Source: Erythrobacter dokdonensis DSW-74
Lineage (GTDB): Bacteria > Pseudomonadota > Alphaproteobacteria > Sphingomonadales > Sphingomonadaceae
DNA length: 64,000 nucleotides
Direction of reading: 5' to 3'
NCBI RefSeq assembly: GCF_001677335.1
Contig: NZ_LZYB01000004.1
Coordinates: 186,001 to 250,000, forward strand
The first letter of the stretch is position 1. Each line of letters begins with the position of its first letter. Shown here piece by piece: positions 52,960 through 62,672 of this stretch. A model generated the notes under the pieces. That model had not been told where the DNA came from. It saw only the letters and a list, made by a program, of their open reading frames with translations, and ran no database searches. The position numbers were made by a program, and so were the translations under genes.

Positions 52960-53886
52960 ATGGACGCCGATACGCCCCTGCCCCAATCCTCGTCCGGTGA
53001 CGCGGCCTTGGCCCATGCCAATGCGCTGACGCCTGCGGCACTGATCAGCATCGACTACATCGCTCCGCCCGAGGCGGTCGCGCCTTACATCACCACCCTT
53101 TACCATTTCCGCTGCGACGAGCCGGTAATCCGCGATATCCAGCCGGCTGCGATCGGGCAGATATGCCTGTTTCCGCATGGCCGTGGAGAGATGCATTTCG
53201 CCGACGGCCGCCGCGATCCCAATCATGAAGTGGGTCTGCTCACCCCGCTCTCGCGGGCGACGCCGATCGTCGTTGAAGGGCCGTTTCATGCCTTTGGCGC
53301 GGCGCTGACCCCCCTGGGCTGGGCGGCCCTGACCGGCCTTCATGCGGGGGAGTATCGCGACCGGCTGCTTCCCGCGGCCACGGTATTGGGCCGGGACTTC
53401 GGCGAACTCGGGCAAATCCTGCTCGAAGCCTATCGCAATGGCACCATGACCGGTCCTGCCTGCGCGCGCGCGGTCGGCGATTTCGTTGCCCGCCATGCCC
53501 GTCCGGTCAATCCGCGCCACCTCGAGTTGATCATCGCTGTGGGCCGCTGGCTGGGTGCCTCCTTCAATCCCGATCTGGCCGACCTCGATGGCGTGGCAGG
53601 TTATTCCGTGCGTCAGGTCCAGCGCCTTGTTGAGCGGTATTTCGGTCTCCCGCCGCGGACGCTGGCCCGCAAGTATCGCGCCTTGCGCGCTGCAGCCCTG
53701 CTTTCCGGCCCGGCCCTGGCCGACCAGGCCGAGGCAGAGTTGGCCGAGGCATTCTTCGACCAGTCGCACGTGATCCGCGAGATAACCCGCTTCGTAGGCC
53801 GCACCCCGGCCCGGCTGACCGATCCGTCGACGCCCTATCTGGCGGAGATGATCGCGCCGAAGAATCTGCGCGAACTGAATGGCTGA
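52960..53886 (+). CDS. AraC-family transcriptional regulator
   Basis: 308 residues. An N-terminal effector-type domain (about 30-170, with YIAPPEAVAPYITTLYHFRCDEP) precedes a C-terminal AraC helix-turn-helix pair (about 205-300). The second helix-turn-helix has the usual SVRQVQRLVERYFGLPPRTLARKYR and DQSHVIREITRFVGRTPARL. The ligand and target are unknown. The ATG lies 51 nt after the sRNA terminator; the DUF885 gene downstream is a possible target. Confidence 0.88.
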   Translation: MDADTPLPQSSSGDAALAHANALTPAALISIDYIAPPEAVAPYITTLYHFRCDEPVIRDIQPAAIGQICLFPHGRGEMHFADGRRDPNHEVGLLTPLSRATPIVVEGPFHAFGAALTPLGWAALTGLHAGEYRDRLLPAATVLGRDFGELGQILLEAYRNGTMTGPACARAVGDFVARHARPVNPRHLELIIAVGRWLGASFNPDLADLDGVAGYSVRQVQRLVERYFGLPPRTLARKYRALRAAALLSGPALADQAEAELAEAFFDQSHVIREITRFVGRTPARLTDPSTPYLAEMIAPKNLRELNG

Positions 53887-53985
53887 AACCGCCTCTTGCC
53901 TGCCCTGCGGTTGTCATCTCCAGCGCGTCGCGGCTAGACCGCCACGCAAGCCGGCCGCCGCCACCGCCGATAATGAGGAAGTCCG

Positions 53986-55803
53986 ATGACGCTTGCCCGA
54001 ATCTTCGCCGCCCCCGTTTCCGCGCTTGCGATCGCCGCAGCGCTTGGCTGCACCGGTTTGCCCGCCCCGCTCGCTGCGCAAGGTGCTCCCGCCGAGATAT
54101 CCCGGGCCGAGGCCGATATCGACGCGCTGTTCGCCGCCTATGACGATGCCCAGCTCGCCATGTCGCCGCAGAGCAAGGCCTATCGCGGCATCCGCGACGC
54201 GGATTACGGCAAGTGGGACGATCCTTCGGATGCCGCCGAGCAACGCGGATATGTCCTGCTTGAGCAGACGCTTGCGGCGATGCGCCGTCGCTACAATCCG
54301 GCGGCCCTGCCCGAACAGCAGGCGCTGTCCTACCGCCTGTTCAATGCGATGGCCGCGCGCCGGGCGAGCCTGTGGCCCTATCGCGATTACGGCTACATCT
54401 TCGACCAGATGAACGGCGCGCAGAGCCGGATGCCTGCCTTCCTCATCAACATCCACCGGGTCTCCGGCGAGGCGGACGCGCTTGCCTATGTCGAGCGGAT
54501 CGCCGGCATGGGCTCCCAGCTCGATGCGCTCACCGCCCAGGCGCGTGAGCGGGCCGACAAGGGCATCATGCCCCCGAAATGGGTCTACCCCTATGTCATC
54601 TCCGATATCCGCAACCTGCTTGATGCGGGCGACGGCAATGCGGTGCTTGTCGATCTTGCGGGCAAGCTCGACAAGCTTGATCTCGACGCTGACGTGAAGG
54701 CAGGGATCACCGGCGGGGCGAGGGATCTCTGGTGGGACAGCGTCGTTCCCGCCTATCAGCGACTGCTCGCCGAGATGGAGCGCCAGCAGGCCATCGCCCC
54801 GACTGATGACGGTGTGTGGCGACTGCCGCAGGGCGACGCCTATTATGCCGCGCTGCTGAAGAACTATACCACCACCGATCTTACCGCCGACGAAATCCAT
54901 GCGATCGGGTTGCGGGAAACGGCACGCATTCACGGTGAAATGCGGGCGATCATGAAGAAGGTCGGCTTCGAGGGCACTCTGCAGGAGTTCTTCGAATATA
55001 CCCGCACCGACCCGCGCTTCTACCACACCAGCCGTGCGGACTATCTCGCCGAGGCCGAGGCGCATCTGGCGCGCATGACCGCCAAGCTGCCCGAATTCTT
55101 CGCCACGCTGCCCAAGGATCCGCTGGTCATCAAGCCGGTCGAGGCCTTCCGCGAAAAGAGCGCAGGCAAGGCCTTCTACCAGAGCCCGGCCCCCGATGGA
55201 TCGCGCCCCGGCACCTATTACGTGAACCTCTACGATCTTCGCGACATGTCGAAGAACGAGATCGAGGCGCTGGCCTATCACGAGGGCCTTCCCGGCCACC
55301 ACCTGCAACGCTCGATCCAGACCGGGCTGGGCAACCTGCCTGCCTTCCGCCGTTTCGGCGGGGTGACGGCCTATTCGGAAGGCTGGGGCCTCTATACCGA
55401 GGAACTGGGCAAGGACATGGGCTTCTACACCGATCCCTACTCCGATTTCGGGCGGCTGGGCATGGAGCTGTGGCGCGCGGGGCGGCTGGTGGTCGACACC
55501 GGCATCCACCACAAGCGCTGGAGCCGCGAGCAGGCGATGGGCTGGCTGACCGAGAATACCCCCAACCCGCCCGGCGACATCGAAAAGGCGATCGAGCGCT
55601 ACATCGTCTATCCGGGGCAGGCGACAGCCTATATGATCGGCAAGCTCAAGATCATGGAACTGCGCGAGAAAGCGCGCGCGGAGCTGGGCGATGCGTTCGA
55701 CATCCGCGCCTTCCACGATGTGATCCTGGTCAACGGCCCGGTGCCGCTTTCGATTCTGGAGGAGAATGTCGACCAGTGGATCGAGGCCCGCCGCGCTTCG
55801 TGA
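53986..55803 (+). CDS. DUF885 family secreted peptidase-like protein
   Basis: 605 residues. Signal peptide (1-31, cut after LAA/AQG). DUF885 fold with a zinc-peptidase-like motif HEGLPGHHLQ (H432, E433) and a downstream EGWGLYTEEL that supplies a third ligand, resembling M32/M2-like gluzincins. Probably a periplasmic metallopeptidase; the family is still numbered as unknown. GAGGAAG precedes the ATG. It is the last gene before the suf promoter. Confidence 0.85.
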   Translation: MTLARIFAAPVSALAIAAALGCTGLPAPLAAQGAPAEISRAEADIDALFAAYDDAQLAMSPQSKAYRGIRDADYGKWDDPSDAAEQRGYVLLEQTLAAMRRRYNPAALPEQQALSYRLFNAMAARRASLWPYRDYGYIFDQMNGAQSRMPAFLINIHRVSGEADALAYVERIAGMGSQLDALTAQARERADKGIMPPKWVYPYVISDIRNLLDAGDGNAVLVDLAGKLDKLDLDADVKAGITGGARDLWWDSVVPAYQRLLAEMERQQAIAPTDDGVWRLPQGDAYYAALLKNYTTTDLTADEIHAIGLRETARIHGEMRAIMKKVGFEGTLQEFFEYTRTDPRFYHTSRADYLAEAEAHLARMTAKLPEFFATLPKDPLVIKPVEAFREKSAGKAFYQSPAPDGSRPGTYYVNLYDLRDMSKNEIEALAYHEGLPGHHLQRSIQTGLGNLPAFRRFGGVTAYSEGWGLYTEELGKDMGFYTDPYSDFGRLGMELWRAGRLVVDTGIHHKRWSREQAMGWLTENTPNPPGDIEKAIERYIVYPGQATAYMIGKLKIMELREKARAELGDAFDIRAFHDVILVNGPVPLSILEENVDQWIEARRAS

Positions 55804-55821
55804 CCGGGGGCCTGTTTGCGG

Positions 55822-55850
55822 TTGAAATGCGAACGGATCGGTCTTAATTG
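55822..55850 (+). promoter_or_regulatory. suf operon promoter
   Basis: -35 TTGAAA (55822-55827), 17-nt spacer, -10 TAATTG (55845-55850), 40 nt upstream of sufR, followed directly by the palindromic operator candidate. Confidence 0.55.
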
Positions 55851-55851
55851 G

Positions 55852-55876
55852 AAATCGGAACGATTCTGTCCGATTT
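55852..55876. promoter_or_regulatory. Candidate SufR/IscR-type operator
   Basis: Inverted repeat AAATCGGA-N9-TCCGATTT, 25 bp, perfect arms, just after the -10 and 14 nt before the sufR ATG. Size and place fit autoregulation by the Rrf2-type repressor encoded next. Confidence 0.65.
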
Positions 55877-55890
55877 GAGAACCGCTCGCA

Positions 55891-56315
55891 ATGCGCCTGT
55901 CCAACCTAGCCGATTACGCGGTGATCACGATGTGCCAGGCCGCCATGCATTGTGGTGACGGGCGGGTCAGCGCGGCCGAACTCGCGGCGGAGACCGGCCT
56001 GCCGGTGCCGACCGTGCAGAAACTGGTCTCCAAGCTGACTGCGGCGGGCCTTTTGCGCTCGGTGCGCGGCGCGCATGGCGGCTTGCAGCTCGGTCGCCCG
56101 GCGGCGGCGATTACGGTGGCGGATATCGTCGAGGCGGTCGAAGGGCCAATAACGCTCACCGCCTGCATCGATCACGGCCCGTGCGATTTCGAGGTCGGGT
56201 GCAGCATGAAGCCGCACTGGCCGATCATCAACGACGCGCTGCGCGGCGCGCTGGCGGGGATCAGCCTCGCCCAGCTGCGCAGCCCGCGTCCCATCACTCT
56301 CGAGGAGCATCCGGC

Positions 56316-56319
<4 letters not shown>
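55891..56319 (+). CDS. sufR: SUF-system Rrf2-family regulator (IscR-like)
   Basis: 142 residues. N-terminal winged helix ([19 protein letters not shown]..., recognition region [26 protein letters not shown]). Three cysteines C92, C98 and C104 match IscR's 2Fe-2S ligands, so it likely senses cluster supply and represses suf when holo. It overlaps sufB by ATGA. A 25-bp palindrome directly upstream is its likely operator. Confidence 0.93.
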
Positions 56320-57796
<1,477 letters not shown>

Positions 57797-57797
<1 letters not shown>

Positions 57798-58117
57798 TGC
57801 CCCGGTTCACTAGTCAGGACGAACTTCCTTCGGCCATGCAAGGCGCCTGGTTTGATCCAAACGATGGAGCAACGCTCGTGGTCTCGGGCAGCGATGCCGT
57901 CTTTCAAGACGCGGCCATCCGGTATGACTGGTTCGAAGTCGAAGAGAAAAGCGGAGCCTTGTGCGTGAATTTCGGGATCGACGATCCTGCGCGTGAAGAT
58001 AGCTTCGCAAGAGAGAACCTTGTCGGCCTTGTGATTGATCCGGAAGGAAACTTTCACGGCTTCAACACGAGATTTGGCTGCACCTTTGTCAGAAATCAGG
58101 CGAGCACAAGTGACTGA
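57797..58117 (+). CDS. Orphan gene inside the suf operon
   Basis: 106 residues, no family recognised. Sequence such as LPSAMQGAWFDPNDGATLVVSGSDAVFQDAAIRYDWFEVEEK suggests a small beta-rich cytoplasmic domain. Codons are clearly less G+C-rich than in its neighbours, hinting at acquisition or weak expression. It starts at ATG 57797 (TGATG with sufB) or GTG 57794, and overlaps the DUF559 gene by 8 nt. Coupling on both sides argues that it is translated. Confidence 0.65.
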
Positions 58118-58655
58118 ACGCAAAACCCTCGCCCTCAACCCCGAGGCTGCCTCCTCCGCCGAAGCCCCCGCGCTCAAGAAGAAGGGCCGCGGGTGGGAGA
58201 TTTCGGAGAAGCGGCTCGATGCCCTGCACGAACAGGCGCGCGAGTTGCGGCGGCATTCGTCCGAGGCGCACAAGGCGCTCGCCGCGAAGTTCGCCGCCGC
58301 CGACATGGGCCGATATACCTTCAAGCGGCACGCCGTGGTCGGCAGCGCGATCGTCGATTTCAACTGCCACAACCTCGGCCTCGCGCTGGCGATCGACGAG
58401 GAGGGGCAGAACGACACCCTCGCCAAGCGGCGCGACAAGAGCCTCGAAGCGGTCGGCATCAAGGTGATGCGCATCGCCGCCGCCGATATCCTCACCGACA
58501 TGGACGCGGTGCTCAAACAGCTCACGCAGGTGATGCGCGACCGGATCGAGGAGCGCAAAGCCGCGGCCCGCGCGCACAAGGCGGCCAACCCCAAGCAGAC
58601 CTATTCGCGCCCCAAGTCGGGCGAAGACGGCAAACGTCCCCCAAGGAAGTACTGA
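58110..58655 (+). CDS. DUF559 (Vsr-like endonuclease fold) protein
   Basis: 181 residues. Residues about 40-150 match DUF559, related to very-short-patch endonucleases (PD-(D/E)XK fold): RRHSSEAHKALAAKF, YTFKRHAVVGSAIVDFNCHNLGLALAIDEEGQND. The VDF and ID...GQ positions are kept, while the usual GQH is GQN, so nuclease activity is doubtful. The start is GTG. Such genes between sufB and sufC recur in sphingomonads (from memory); the link to Fe-S assembly is unknown. The C-terminus is Lys/Arg/Pro-rich. Confidence 0.8.
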   Translation: MTERKTLALNPEAASSAEAPALKKKGRGWEISEKRLDALHEQARELRRHSSEAHKALAAKFAAADMGRYTFKRHAVVGSAIVDFNCHNLGLALAIDEEGQNDTLAKRRDKSLEAVGIKVMRIAAADILTDMDAVLKQLTQVMRDRIEERKAAARAHKAANPKQTYSRPKSGEDGKRPPRKY

Positions 58656-59398
58656 TGCTCGAAATCACCAATCTCCACGCGAATGTCGGCGATAAGCCGA
58701 TCCTCAAGGGCCTGACCCTCTCCATCCCTGCGGGCGAGGTCCACGCGATCATGGGCCCCAACGGCGCGGGCAAGTCGACGCTGGCCCATGTGCTGGGCGG
58801 CAAGCCCGGCTACGAGGTGACTGAGGGCAGCGTCACCTTCCGGGGGCAGGACTTGCTCGCGCTGGAACCCCACGAACGCGCCGCCGCCGGGCTGTTCCTC
58901 GGCTTCCAGTACCCGGTCGAGATTCCCGGCGTCTCCAACGTCCAGTTCCTGCGCGAGGCCTTGAACGCCCAGCGCAAGGCGCGCGGCGAGGAACCGCTGA
59001 GCGGCGGCGAGTTCCTGAAGCTCGCCAAGGACAAGGCGGGCCTGCTCAAGATGGACATGGAAATGCTCAAAAGGCAGGTCAATGTCGGCTTTTCGGGCGG
59101 CGAGAAAAAGCGCGCCGAGATGGTGCAGATGGGCATTCTCGACCCCGCCTTTGCGGTGCTGGACGAGACCGACTCGGGCCTCGATATCGACGCGCTCAGG
59201 ATCGTCGGCAACGGCATCAACGCGATCATGCGCAGCCCCGACAAGGCGGTGCTGCTGATCACGCACTACCAGCGCCTGCTCGACGTCGTGGCGCCCGACA
59301 AGGTCAGCATCCTTGCCGGTGGGCGCATCGTCGAGACCGGCGGACCGGAACTCGCGCTCAGGCTCGAAGCCGAGGGCTATGACGCGGTGATGGCGTGA
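58655..59398 (+). CDS. sufC: Fe-S cluster assembly ATPase SufC
   Basis: 247 residues. ABC-type ATPase of SufBCD. Walker A GPNGAGKST (34-42), signature FSGGEKKRAEM, Walker B AVLDETDSGLDIDAL and switch THYQRLL are complete. TGATG overlaps at both ends couple it to DUF559 and sufD. Confidence 0.97.
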   Translation: MLEITNLHANVGDKPILKGLTLSIPAGEVHAIMGPNGAGKSTLAHVLGGKPGYEVTEGSVTFRGQDLLALEPHERAAAGLFLGFQYPVEIPGVSNVQFLREALNAQRKARGEEPLSGGEFLKLAKDKAGLLKMDMEMLKRQVNVGFSGGEKKRAEMVQMGILDPAFAVLDETDSGLDIDALRIVGNGINAIMRSPDKAVLLITHYQRLLDVVAPDKVSILAGGRIVETGGPELALRLEAEGYDAVMA

Positions 59399-60162
59399 TG
59401 GGTGAGGCTGCAACCCTGACCCTTCCCACCCGCCGCGACGAGGCGTGGCGCTATGCCGATATGGACGCACTCGCGCGGCTGGGTGCCGGGGCGCTCGACC
59501 AGTGGCAGACAGTGGATGTGCCCGCAGGCGAGAGCCTGATGCGCTGCATGATCGTCGGCTCCGATGCGCCCGAGGTGCACCGCATCCGCGTGACGCTCGG
59601 CGAAGGGGCCAGCGCTGCCTTTTTCGTGACCAATGCGGGCGGCGATTACACCCGTGTCGAAGTGGAAGTGCGGCTCGCCAGGGGTGCCCATTTCGAATTC
59701 GGCGGCGTGACCATCGGCGGCGGGGATGCAACCCGCGAATTCGTCACGCAGGTCACCCATGCCGAGCCTGAGGCGACCAGCAACCAGACCGTGCGCAGCG
59801 TCCACTGGAACAGCGGCATCGGTAATTTCCTCGGCGAAATCAAGGTCGCGCGCGATGCGCAGAAGACCGATGCGGCGCAGGACTTCAAGGGCCTGCTGCT
59901 CGAAGCAGGCGCCAGCGCCAATGCCGTCCCGCAGCTCGAAATCTTCGCTGATGATGTGAAATGCGCCCACGGCGCGACGGTCGGCGAGCTCGACGAAGGC
60001 GCGCGCTTCTACATGATGGCGCGCGGGGTCGATCCGGCGAGCGCGCAGCGCCTGCTGGTGCAGGCCTTCATCGGCGATGCCTTCGTGGCGCTGGAAGACG
60101 AGGGCGAGCGTGAGCGCTTGCTTGAAGCCGCGCTGGCTGCGCTGGAGGGGGCGAAGCTGTGA
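59398..60162 (+). CDS. sufD: Fe-S cluster assembly protein SufD
   Basis: 254 residues, shorter than the roughly 420 of E. coli SufD, as often in sphingomonads (N-terminal region reduced). The parallel beta-helix core shows FEFGGVTIGGGDA, GNFLGEIKVARDAQKTDAAQDFKGLLL and CAHGATVGELDE, in which the conserved cluster-relevant His (CAHG) is kept. ATG 59398 overlaps the sufC stop; its TGA overlaps sufS as GTGA. Confidence 0.92.
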   Translation: MGEAATLTLPTRRDEAWRYADMDALARLGAGALDQWQTVDVPAGESLMRCMIVGSDAPEVHRIRVTLGEGASAAFFVTNAGGDYTRVEVEVRLARGAHFEFGGVTIGGGDATREFVTQVTHAEPEATSNQTVRSVHWNSGIGNFLGEIKVARDAQKTDAAQDFKGLLLEAGASANAVPQLEIFADDVKCAHGATVGELDEGARFYMMARGVDPASAQRLLVQAFIGDAFVALEDEGERERLLEAALAALEGAKL

Positions 60163-61385
60163 ACGCACCCGCCACCATCACCCGCGATCTGCGCGCCGAT
60201 TTCCCCGGCATGGTGACGGGCGAAGGCAAGGCGTGGCACTATCTCGACACCGCTGCCACCGCGCAAAAGCCGCGCGCGGTGATCGATGCGATGGCGCGCG
60301 CTCTGGGCGAGGATTACGCGACCGTCCACCGCGGCGTCTATGCCCGCTCGGCCGAAATGACGCTCGCCTACGAGGCGGCGCGGCGGACCATCGCCAAGTT
60401 CATCGGCGGGCACGAGGACGAGGTCGTGTTCACCCGCGGCGCGACGGAAGCGATCAATCTCGTCGCGCAGACGTGGGGGCGCGCGAACCTGAAGGCGGGT
60501 GACCGCATCCTGCTCTCGCAACTGGAGCACCATTCGAACATCGTGCCTTGGCAGATGGTGGCGGCAGAAGTCGGGGCGCATATCGATGTCTGCCCGCTGA
60601 CCGATGATCACCGGATTGACCTCCATGCCGCCGAAGCCATGCTGACCGAGGCGCACAAGCTGGTCGCGCTCGCCCATGTTTCGAACGTGCTCGGCTCGGT
60701 GCTCGACGCTCGCCAAGCCGCCGCGCTGGCGCACAAGGTCGGCGCGAAGCTGCTGCTCGACGGATGCCAGAGCGCGCCTCACATGGGGGTCGATGTCGCG
60801 GCGCTGGACTGTGATTTCTACGTCTTTTCAGCGCACAAGCTCTACGGCCCGACCGGGATCGGGGCATTGTGGGCACGCAAGGAACTGCTCGCCGACATGC
60901 CTCCTTACCAGGGTGGCGGCGCGATGATCGACCGGGTGACGTTTGAACGCACCACCTATGCCGACGGCCCGCAGCGCTTCGAAGCCGGCACGCCCGCAAT
61001 CACCGAGGCGATCGCCTTCGCCGCTGCCGCCGACTACGTCAGCGCCATCGGCCCCGGGCGTATCCACGCGCATGAGCAACAGCTGGTCGCCCGCCTGCGC
61101 CGCGAACTCGGCGCCATGAATGACGTGACCCTGTTCGGCCCCGATGACAGCGCCGGGATCGTCAGCTTCGCCATCGACGATATTCACCCCCACGACCTCG
61201 GCACCATCCTCGACGAGAGCAACGTCGCGATCCGTGCCGGGCACCACTGCGCCCAGCCGCTGATGGATTATCTCAAGGTTCCGGCCACCGCCCGCGCCAG
61301 CTTCGGGCTCTATTCGACTGAGGCCGATATCGACGCGCTGATCGCCGGGATCGCCCGTACCCGCCGGATTTTTGGAAAAGGATGA
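60159..61385 (+). CDS. sufS: Cysteine desulfurase SufS
   Basis: 408 residues. Type II PLP enzyme supplying sulfur for clusters. PLP Lys is K227 in FSAHKLYGPTGIG and the persulfide Cys is C364 in AGHHCAQPLMD. GTG start overlapping sufD. Its usual activator SufE/SufU is not in this window. Confidence 0.97.
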   Translation: MNAPATITRDLRADFPGMVTGEGKAWHYLDTAATAQKPRAVIDAMARALGEDYATVHRGVYARSAEMTLAYEAARRTIAKFIGGHEDEVVFTRGATEAINLVAQTWGRANLKAGDRILLSQLEHHSNIVPWQMVAAEVGAHIDVCPLTDDHRIDLHAAEAMLTEAHKLVALAHVSNVLGSVLDARQAAALAHKVGAKLLLDGCQSAPHMGVDVAALDCDFYVFSAHKLYGPTGIGALWARKELLADMPPYQGGGAMIDRVTFERTTYADGPQRFEAGTPAITEAIAFAAAADYVSAIGPGRIHAHEQQLVARLRRELGAMNDVTLFGPDDSAGIVSFAIDDIHPHDLGTILDESNVAIRAGHHCAQPLMDYLKVPATARASFGLYSTEADIDALIAGIARTRRIFGKG

Positions 61386-61828
61386 GAGCGATGGACAGCT
61401 CGACCGAAAAGCCCCCCCGCGCCCGCGTCGAAGATGCCGTGGACACCGATGCGCCGCGCACCCGCGACTATCTCGACGGCTTTCTCGCCGCCAAGCCTGC
61501 CGAGAATCCGGTCGGCGGGGCGGGTAGCGACTTGCAGGCCGAAGTGATCGAGGCGCTGCGCGAAATCTATGACCCGGAAATTCCGGTCAACATCTATGAT
61601 CTTGGCCTGATCTACGGGGTCGAGGTGGACGAGAATTCGGACGCCACCGTCACCATGACGCTCACCACCCCGCATTGTCCGGTGGCCGAGACCATGCCGG
61701 GCGAGGTCGAACTGCGCGTGACCTCGGTGCCGGGGATTCGCGATGCCGAGGTGGTTCTGGTATGGGATCCGCCATGGGGTCCGCACAAGATGAGTGACGA
61801 GGCCCGGCTCGAACTGGGGATGCTGTGA
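61382..61828 (+). CDS. sufT: SUF-system protein SufT (DUF59/MIP18 family)
   Basis: 148 residues. DUF59 domain from about 50 with AEVIEALREIYDPEIPVNIYDLGLIYGV and TTPHCPVAETMPGEV, whose Cys is the reactive residue in this family. An N-terminal disordered segment of about 45 residues precedes it. It helps cluster maturation under high demand. ATG 61382 overlaps the sufS stop (ATGA); ATG 61391 is possible. Confidence 0.92.
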   Translation: MRAMDSSTEKPPRARVEDAVDTDAPRTRDYLDGFLAAKPAENPVGGAGSDLQAEVIEALREIYDPEIPVNIYDLGLIYGVEVDENSDATVTMTLTTPHCPVAETMPGEVELRVTSVPGIRDAEVVLVWDPPWGPHKMSDEARLELGML

Positions 61829-62193
61829 TGACGCAGACAACCACAACCGCCCGCCCTGCGCCCAAGGCCGCCGTGACGTTGACGCCGAGCGCCGAGGCCC
61901 GCATCGCCGAACTGATGAGCAAGGCTCCCGAAGACGCGATCGGCGTCAAGCTGTCGACCCCGCGCCGGGGCTGTTCGGGCCTGGCCTATTCGGTCGACTA
62001 CGTCACGACCGAGGCGAGGTTTGACGAGAAGATCGAAACGCCCGGCGGCACCTTCTATATCGACGGGGCCAGTGTGCTCTATCTTATCGGCAGCGTGATG
62101 GACTGGCGCGAGGACGATTTCACCGCCGGGTTCGTGTTCGAGAATCCCAACGCCAAGGGTGCCTGCGGCTGCGGCGAGAGTTTCATGGTCTGA
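61828..62193 (+). CDS. sufA: A-type Fe-S carrier SufA
   Basis: 121 residues, HesB/IscA fold. Ligand cysteines C49 (RRGCSGLAY), C113 and C115 (GACGCGESF). It carries clusters from SufBCD to targets. ATG 61828 overlaps the sufT stop (TGATG); GTG 61825 is an alternative. Distinct from ErpA at 29.2 kb. Last recognised suf gene. Confidence 0.93.
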   Translation: MTQTTTTARPAPKAAVTLTPSAEARIAELMSKAPEDAIGVKLSTPRRGCSGLAYSVDYVTTEARFDEKIETPGGTFYIDGASVLYLIGSVMDWREDDFTAGFVFENPNAKGACGCGESFMV

Positions 62194-62197
62194 GCCC

Positions 62198-62668
62198 ATG
62201 GCACTGGTCGCGCTGACCACCACGCTTGCCTGCACGTCTGATGAAGCCTGGGCACGGGTGCGCACCTCGGCCTTGCTGCTGCACCTCGCCGCACCGCTGA
62301 TCCGCTTCACGCCCAAGGGAGACCGGGCCTTTCCCGCGATCTGGGAGCCTGGCGAATATCGCGCATGGATGTGGCTGTTCGGCGTGCTGCCGATCGGCTG
62401 GCAGGCGGTGGTGATCAGCGAGCCTGAACCGCAGGGGGACACCCGCTACATCCGCGACAACGGCTATGGCCCGCTGATCAGGCGCTGGGACCACTGGATC
62501 GAAATTTCTCCCGGTGCGAACGGCACTACCACCTACACCGACCGGGTCGCCATCGAGGCGGGGCTGCTCACCCCCCTGATCGCCGGATTTGCGCGGGTGT
62601 TCTACGCGCATCGCCAGCGCCGCTGGCGGCGGCTGGCGCAGACCGGATTTGCGGCCCTGAAGGGCTGA
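62198..62668 (+). CDS. Uncharacterised protein following sufA (possibly SRPBCC-like)
   Basis: 156 residues. RTSALLLHLAAPLIRFTPKGDRAFP, GDTRYIRDNGYGPLIRRWDHWIEISPG and TYTDRVAIEAGLLTPLIAGFARVFYAHRQRRWRRLA suggest a START/SRPBCC-type ligand-binding fold, from pattern only. It starts 4 nt after the sufA stop, so it is likely the tail of the suf transcript. It ends 4 nt from the convergent repeat-protein gene. Confidence 0.6.
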   Translation: MALVALTTTLACTSDEAWARVRTSALLLHLAAPLIRFTPKGDRAFPAIWEPGEYRAWMWLFGVLPIGWQAVVISEPEPQGDTRYIRDNGYGPLIRRWDHWIEISPGANGTTTYTDRVAIEAGLLTPLIAGFARVFYAHRQRRWRRLAQTGFAALKG

Positions 62669-62672
62669 CCCG

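Noticed and set aside
52852-53029. Short open frame starting at ATG 52852
   Set aside because: It reads through the terminator hairpin and U-tract and overlaps the AraC gene start in another frame; no ribosome site.
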